A stretch of 64,000 bases of DNA from Dyella sp. ASV21 (GTDB taxonomy: Bacteria > Pseudomonadota > Gammaproteobacteria > Xanthomonadales > Rhodanobacteraceae), in NCBI RefSeq assembly GCF_016428975.1, contig NZ_JAELTT010000012.1:1-64000 (forward strand), read 5' to 3'. Positions 59,336 to 64,000 of this stretch are shown here, piece by piece. The position numbers were made by a program, and so were the translations under genes. How positions within the stretch are numbered: position 1 is the stretch's first letter; the number at the start of each line of letters is the position of its first letter. The notes under the pieces were generated by a model, which saw only the letters and a list, made by a program, of their open reading frames with translations, ran no database searches and was not told the DNA's origin.

Positions 59336-62136
59336 GCATTCAGCTCCTTCACCGCGACGTTGGCTGCGGCGGCGCGCATATCGAGCTCGCGATCCCAGCT
59401 CGGATTCTTGGTCAGGGGTACCGACGAGGGCGAGGTCATGGCATTGCCGCCGCGCGAGTCGATCAGGTATGCGTTTTCGTCGGCCGTCGCCTGCATGTGG
59501 AGCTGGAAGATCGTCCCGACAAAGTCGTGCTGCTTGGAGAACTGCTTGAGCAGCGCGCGCCATTCCTTCGGCGTGATGTCATCTACCAGCACCTGGTTCC
59601 GCTCCAGGTGCTCACCCATGAAGTCATCGAATGCAAGTCGGAGATGAGGGCCGTCGGATGGCTCCATTGCCCTTGGGTTCTTGATGAGCGCTGCCACCGT
59701 CGCGGGAATGTACGGACCCAGCGGGAGCACGCCGGCTTGAAGCCCCTTGGAGGTCTGAACGGCAATGGGCAGCAGGAGTCGCATCGCTTCCGTGACCTCT
59801 TCAGACAGCCGAATGACATTGACGGTCTGGTTGCCGACCTGCAGCGGCACGGTGCTTCGGGTCGCAAACTTCGCGTCACGCACCATCCAGCCCTTCTTCT
59901 CGAGCAGCTTGGTCAGGTCGCCTGGCGGAATGCCCAGGTTGTTGATAGCCGCCGGATAGGCAATGTGGAGGTGGCCGCCCTCTTCGAAGACGTGCGTGCC
60001 CTCCTTCAGCGACCCATCGCGGATGCGGTCAGCCAGCGCGAGGATGTAGATGCCGGCGGCCAAGTTGTCGGACTTCTCGAACCACGCTCGCGCCAGCTCC
60101 GGCGTTGCAGGCGGCCAGTCGGTACGCGCGGCCCGAGCCTGCGCCTGCCGGACTTCCTCATCGCGCAGGTCGCGCTCCATGCGACGGTCCCGGAGTTCAC
60201 CCTGGTCACCTACTTCGGTGGTCCCAGCGCTCCCTTGCTGCGGCAGGTCGTCGTCGCTGTCTTCTGGCTCGCTGTCGAAGGTCAGCTGAGGTGGGAGTGC
60301 GCGTTCACCGGGGATGCCATCGTCGTCTGGGGCAGCCGCGCTCGCGCCCTGCGCGACTTTAGGCGTCGCCGCATTTGAGCGCTTACTCTCCCGTGCGGGT
60401 GCATCCCTTGCCATTTCGCCAGGAGAAGGCGACGAAGCCGACGCGGTGGCCACGTCAGGGAGCGGCGTTCCGGCCGCGCCGGGAATGGGCGCGCCGCCTG
60501 CAATGATGGAGCCCCACCGGTCACGAGGCGGGTCACCGGGGACAGCATCTGCTGCCAGCGCCTTCGTGCTCGGCTCGGGCGCGACGGCCGTGTCGGCACT
60601 GGACTGTGTAGTCGCTCCGGCTTGGGTTTGGTTTGGCTCCGCAGTGGCAGGGTCTGTGCCGGCGGCCACCGCATCCGGCGCGGGCTGCACAGCGGACGCC
60701 GGTGCGGGTGCTGCTGGAGGGGCCTTCGGTGCGCCGACGGACACGCCGCCGTTAGAGATGACTTTGCCCTGCGGATCAAGCACGTCGACCAGCAGTGCCT
60801 TCGGCTGCACGATGGAACTGGGGATGACCTCATCGCGAGCGAACACGACGCCGAGGACCGGCGCAATGCTCGTCTTGCCGCGATCCTCGATCTGGATACC
60901 CAGATTCCAGTTCTGATACTGGCGACCGTCCGGCATGATGTTCGGGCGCACCATCCCGTGGTCCAAGAGGACGGTCACGATCTTCTGCACGTCCGTAGGC
61001 AAGGACGTCTCGCCCGCATCCTTCAGGAGGCCGATCACGTTGGCCAGCACGCCCGGATACACGGCCACGACACCTTCCGTGGTCATGTAGATCCCGCTGT
61101 CGATGTCGTTGATGACCCAGTCGCCGCTCTCGATCTGATCGTGGATCGTGCGCACGACTCGTGCAGCCAGGCCACGGGACCCACCCATGCCGGCCGACGC
61201 CTGGCGCTTGCGGGATTCCTTGATGTCGCGCTCAACACTCGCACTGTCGGCGGCTTTGATAATTGCGCAGAGAGGGTTGCGAGGGTCTACGCCACCGTTC
61301 AACGCCATGAGCATGGCATCGATCGCTTCCTGACCATGATGCGCGCCGAGCCAATCCAAAGTGACCTGAGGGAAGATCCGGTAGACGAGCGCGCCGGTGA
61401 ACGCTTCATGGCGCTTATGACGCGCGCCCGGGCGCCAATGGATGTTGTAGTAAGGAAGATTGTGAGCTTGGAGCCAGTCGTACAGCGACGAGGTGTGCGG
61501 GTTCCAACTCAAGTTCCCGCTGGCATCCAGCGCGCCCACGTCGACGATGGGCTTGCCCATATCGTGAATCATCGCACCGAGCATCGCGGCGATACGCCAA
61601 CGCGGCTCCAGCTGCTTGCGAACGACCGGGGGGTGATCGAGCGCAAAGACCGCTGACTCGCACTTCAGCGCCGCATAGAACGCACATTCCAGACCGTGTC
61701 GAAACAGGCCGCCCTGACCGTAGTGGTGATGGGTTTCCGAGGCCGGGAGAAGGTGCACGTATCGTGCGTACTCATATACCGCCGGCAGAAAGATGCGCTT
61801 GAACTCTTCGTGCGAGAGGCCCGAGGTTCGGTGCAGATCGTCGACCAGACCTTGCTGGCTTGCCACCAGCACCTCAGGGGGAGCCGAAGGAACCGCAAGC
61901 CCGACGTCTGGATATGTCGGGATCGGCTGGCCGTTGAACAGCGGCGCGGTCGACGCGGGGACCGCCGGAGCGAGGGTGTTTGTTGCCGCAGAGGGCGTAG
62001 CCCCGGTGGGCGGCGCACCCGTGGCTTGCACCGCGCTCGCAGGCCCGGCTGGCTGATTTGGGTTAGGCGCTGCTGCTACCGGCGGGGCTGAGGGCCCACT
62101 GCCCTTGCCAAGCATCTTCCTCAAGAACTGAAGCAC
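59332..62136 (-). CDS. traI: MobH-family relaxase TraI with TraI_2/HD domain
   Basis: A 934-residue protein from GTG 62136 with GGAGCGACA upstream. A Pro/Ala-rich N-terminus of about 70 residues is followed by the TraI_2 region: HHHYGQGGLFRHGLECAFYA near residue 137 and MIHDMGKPIVD near 190, giving the HD-type metal ligands. A long disordered linker spans about residues 480-680. The C-terminal domain contains GIPPGDLTKLLEKKGWMVRD and LRLAFDDFMGEHLERNQVLV, as in R27/SXT-type TraI. It nicks oriT and leads DNA transfer. The cognate oriT was not located. Confidence 0.93.
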   Translation of the reverse strand: MLQFLRKMLGKGSGPSAPPVAAAPNPNQPAGPASAVQATGAPPTGATPSAATNTLAPAVPASTAPLFNGQPIPTYPDVGLAVPSAPPEVLVASQQGLVDDLHRTSGLSHEEFKRIFLPAVYEYARYVHLLPASETHHHYGQGGLFRHGLECAFYAALKCESAVFALDHPPVVRKQLEPRWRIAAMLGAMIHDMGKPIVDVGALDASGNLSWNPHTSSLYDWLQAHNLPYYNIHWRPGARHKRHEAFTGALVYRIFPQVTLDWLGAHHGQEAIDAMLMALNGGVDPRNPLCAIIKAADSASVERDIKESRKRQASAGMGGSRGLAARVVRTIHDQIESGDWVINDIDSGIYMTTEGVVAVYPGVLANVIGLLKDAGETSLPTDVQKIVTVLLDHGMVRPNIMPDGRQYQNWNLGIQIEDRGKTSIAPVLGVVFARDEVIPSSIVQPKALLVDVLDPQGKVISNGGVSVGAPKAPPAAPAPASAVQPAPDAVAAGTDPATAEPNQTQAGATTQSSADTAVAPEPSTKALAADAVPGDPPRDRWGSIIAGGAPIPGAAGTPLPDVATASASSPSPGEMARDAPARESKRSNAATPKVAQGASAAAPDDDGIPGERALPPQLTFDSEPEDSDDDLPQQGSAGTTEVGDQGELRDRRMERDLRDEEVRQAQARAARTDWPPATPELARAWFEKSDNLAAGIYILALADRIRDGSLKEGTHVFEEGGHLHIAYPAAINNLGIPPGDLTKLLEKKGWMVRDAKFATRSTVPLQVGNQTVNVIRLSEEVTEAMRLLLPIAVQTSKGLQAGVLPLGPYIPATVAALIKNPRAMEPSDGPHLRLAFDDFMGEHLERNQVLVDDITPKEWRALLKQFSKQHDFVGTIFQLHMQATADENAYLIDSRGGNAMTSPSSVPLTKNPSWDRELDMRAAAANVAVKELNA

Positions 62137-62236
62137 TGTCGCTCCTGCGTCGCGTCCGTCATTCAGTGCATTCTGGAATCCGGGACGCGCGTTCTAGGTT
62201 CGAAAGGACCTCGTATTGCGTAGGGGTTTCCCGTCT

Positions 62237-62773
62237 CTATCGGGGTGCCAGTCTCTGCTGGAGAAAGGCGATCAGCTCGCCGCAGCGCTTACCTCCAATC
62301 CCTTCATTCGGATCTGTCCGGAACAACCAGTCGCAGCTCTCTGGAAAAGGAGCATCGTCGAGCGCAACAAATCGCTCCACGCCGCGCGAGCGCGCGAATG
62401 CCAGGACCTCGTCATGTCTCGCATAGGCCCCGCTAAGCTCAGGGCCAGTCACGTCGCGCACGCGCTCGGCCAGATGCGCGGTGTCCACGCCATTCATGTC
62501 GAGCTGCTGCAGGAGGTACGACCGGCTTCCTGTGCGCCAGTTCGTCGACAGCACGACGTCCAACCACGGACACGCCTCAAGGACGGTGTGCAGCTCGGGC
62601 AACCAGCAGAACGTGCCCGATTGGTTATGGTGCAACACGCCGTCCCAGTCACAAAACAGGATCGGCCTACCGCGAACGCCGGGCCACCCTCGCGTGTCGT
62701 ACTTTGGCTCAAGAGCTCTCGTGTGGGGAGGTCGGGCTAAGAGGAGATCAAGAAACGACTTCAACAGACGCAT
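62237..62773 (-). CDS. HAD-like phosphatase (HAD_SAK type)
   Basis: A 178-residue protein. The HAD motifs are LFCDWDGVLHHN (motif I with two Asp), VVLSTNWRTGSRSYLLQQ (motif II) and FVALDDAPFPESCDWLF (motif IV). This set matches the HAD domain found in Swiss Army Knife RNA-repair proteins and in stand-alone plasmid proteins. It may remove phosphates from nucleic-acid ends. It sits between the relaxase and the TraT-like gene, an unusual place. There is a 100-base gap to the relaxase start. Confidence 0.82.
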   Translation of the reverse strand: MRLLKSFLDLLLARPPHTRALEPKYDTRGWPGVRGRPILFCDWDGVLHHNQSGTFCWLPELHTVLEACPWLDVVLSTNWRTGSRSYLLQQLDMNGVDTAHLAERVRDVTGPELSGAYARHDEVLAFARSRGVERFVALDDAPFPESCDWLFRTDPNEGIGGKRCGELIAFLQQRLAPR

Positions 62774-62797
62774 CTGTGAGCCTCACGCAAAAAGAAA

Positions 62798-62825
62798 GCC
62801 CGGGCGGCGCGAACGCGGCCCGGGC
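62798..62825 (-). terminator. Rho-independent terminator after the TraT-like gene
   Basis: An 8-bp GC stem GCCCGGGC (62798-62805) pairs with GCCCGGGC (62818-62825), extended inside by CG-rich pairs. On the minus strand TTTCTTTTT follows. It ends the traT transcript before the HAD-like gene. Confidence 0.9.
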
Positions 62826-62956
62826 AGATTTGCAGCACTGAGGACAGGGGGAACAGCGCTGCAAAAACGGTATCGTTGAAAGTCACGGCGAGCGGAGTAA
62901 GTTGCTGTTGCAGCGAGGAATCTCTCACCTTCGCTCGCAATTGCTCCGCTTCCCGA

Positions 62957-63688
62957 TCAGAACAGGCCGCTGATGCTCTGCGTCAGCCCGCCGAGGACGA
63001 CCGGCTCTGCCTCGTCCCACTTCAAGTTAACCTTGTTGGCCGTGGAGATGACGCGGGTACGGTAGCGCTTGTAGTTCGTCTGCTCGTCGTAGGTGACGCG
63101 GTCGCCGCCTGAGGTGCCCTGCTTGAGGTTCTGCTCACCGTTGACGTGCACCGGGCCCTTGGTGCGCTCGGACACCTGCACATCGACGACTGCGGAGAAG
63201 TAGACATCCTTCACCATATTGCTGGCGATAAAATCTGCGGCACCCGCTGCGATGCCCACCGCGCCGATGCTACGGCCGCTCAGATTGCCATTCAGTGCTG
63301 CCGCCGTGGCCGCGCCAGCGATGGCACCATCCAGCGGGCTGCCGAAGCCGGTCACCGTGGCAGCCTGGGCTGCGGTCTGGCTCACCTGGCCAACCTGCAG
63401 GATGTTTGCCTGCAACTGGTACTGGGCAGCTTCGGGGTCATCCACCAGCGTATAGCCTCGACCCTGCAGCGAGGCCTTCAGCTGCGCGCCGAAATTGAAG
63501 TTCGGCTTGTCAGAGGTGTTGCGCACGTCGACGTAGACCGTCTTGGTTGCCGACGGCGTCAGGAAGACGGTTTCGGACATCTTGTTCTGGACGTCCAGGT
63601 TGCGCTTGCTGATGGCCACTGAGCCGGCGGCACAGCCGCCGAGAGAGATGAGTGCAACGGCGAGGAGGAGGCCGCGGATCAGATTCAT
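62957..63688 (-). CDS. traT: TraT-like surface-exclusion / complement-resistance lipoprotein
   Basis: A 243-residue outer-membrane lipoprotein. The signal peptide MNLIRGLLLAVALISLGGCA ends in the lipobox LGGC. The mature part starts GSVAISKRNLDVQNKMSETV and contains the glycine-rich hydrophobic TraT segment (GSPLDGAIAGAATAAALNGN). TraT reduces entry of a second related plasmid and can give serum resistance. It is a common part of conjugative plasmids, here close to the relaxase. Confidence 0.92.
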   Translation of the reverse strand: MNLIRGLLLAVALISLGGCAAGSVAISKRNLDVQNKMSETVFLTPSATKTVYVDVRNTSDKPNFNFGAQLKASLQGRGYTLVDDPEAAQYQLQANILQVGQVSQTAAQAATVTGFGSPLDGAIAGAATAAALNGNLSGRSIGAVGIAAGAADFIASNMVKDVYFSAVVDVQVSERTKGPVHVNGEQNLKQGTSGGDRVTYDEQTNYKRYRTRVISTANKVNLKWDEAEPVVLGGLTQSISGLF

Positions 63689-64000
63689 GGTAAATCCCCT
63701 TTGTGGTTTGCTGATTGCCCTCATCCCGGTCCTGGGTGAGTAGCGGTGATGCGATCGCGCCGCAGTCCTTCTCAACGCGATCGGAATTTCCAGTCGGCCC
63801 TCCTTGGACACATGCGCCGCTCCTTGCTCCGTCTTGCGTCGCAGCTCCTGCCTCGAACGCTCGACGTATCCCGATCCCTTGGGATGCGCTTCCTCTACTT
63901 CCTGTATTCGCTGGCGTGGAGCTTTTGCCGGCAGGGCGTCCTGCCCACGTCTTGAAGCTCTCACGCGAAACGGGGCCGTCCAAAACCACGTCTGGTTCTG
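63689..64000. other. Upstream region of traT, no gene assigned
   Basis: Two minus-strand frames and one plus-strand frame stay open through these 312 bases, but none shows a recognisable domain or a good ribosome site. The traT start is preceded by AAAGGGGATTT, a good ribosome site. A gene cut by the window edge cannot be excluded. Confidence 0.4.

Noticed and set aside
63510-63989. Minus-strand open frame overlapping the start of traT
   Set aside because: It runs across the traT signal peptide in another frame and shows no domain. A gene cut by the window edge is possible but unsupported.

Overview
The window is part of a large, high-GC, self-transmissible plasmid (or similar conjugative replicon) of a proteobacterium. 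The conjugation genes are of the MobH type: a TraI_2/HD-domain relaxase, a TraD/VirD4-like coupling protein, a DUF4400 protein and a TraT-like lipoprotein. The backbone also carries its own replication and repair genes: a DnaB helicase, a TOPRIM primase, an SSB-like protein, two UvrD-type helicases, a RecB/Cas4-like nuclease and a solitary error-prone DNA polymerase (DnaE2). No rRNA, tRNA or CRISPR array was found. I infer a gammaproteobacterium of the Xanthomonadales/Pseudomonadales kind from GC content and family resemblance. The sequence does not prove this, and a chromosomal ICE cannot be excluded.

Layout. 1-1.65 kb: 5' part of dnaE2 on the minus strand. 2.0-2.9 kb: a small operon (membrane protein plus HTH-like protein) under a promoter that overlaps a perfect 24-bp palindrome. 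2.9-8.2 kb: accessory genes, including an H-NS-like protein, two proteins sharing a short N-terminal domain, a uracil-DNA-glycosylase-like protein and a row of membrane proteins. 8,189-22,909: a complete Tn3-family transposon of the Tn4651 (TnpS/TnpT) type with 37-bp inverted repeats and a 5-bp target duplication (ATAAC). Its cargo is an arsenic cluster (arsH, three arsenate reductases, acr3, arsR), a RES-domain toxin-like gene fused translationally to tnpS, and an OLD-nuclease plus UvrD-helicase pair resembling the Gabija anti-phage system, with a tightly linked third gene. The transposon sits at codon 3-4 of a membrane-protein gene that lay just downstream of telA. Its terminal repeat supplies a new in-frame start codon.

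23-36 kb: a minus-strand backbone with a TelA-like protein and partner, DnaB, several unknown proteins, a UvrD helicase, a DUF6338-like membrane protein and a primase. 36-41 kb: a CobT-like VWA protein, a DUF3150 protein, an unknown protein and a CobS/MoxR-like AAA+ ATPase. 41-51 kb: many small unknown genes plus a Cas4-like nuclease, an SSB-like protein and a probable nuclease. Almost every gene there is preceded by a GC-rich hairpin leader, and one intergenic element is present in two related copies. 51.8-55.9 kb: a plus-strand operon with a second UvrD helicase. 56.2-63.7 kb: the conjugation block in minus orientation.

The backbone genes appear to serve replication, mobilisation and persistence of the element. 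The transposon adds arsenic detoxification and probable phage defence. The recurrent mRNA leaders and the CobS/CobT/DUF3150 block are the least explained parts.
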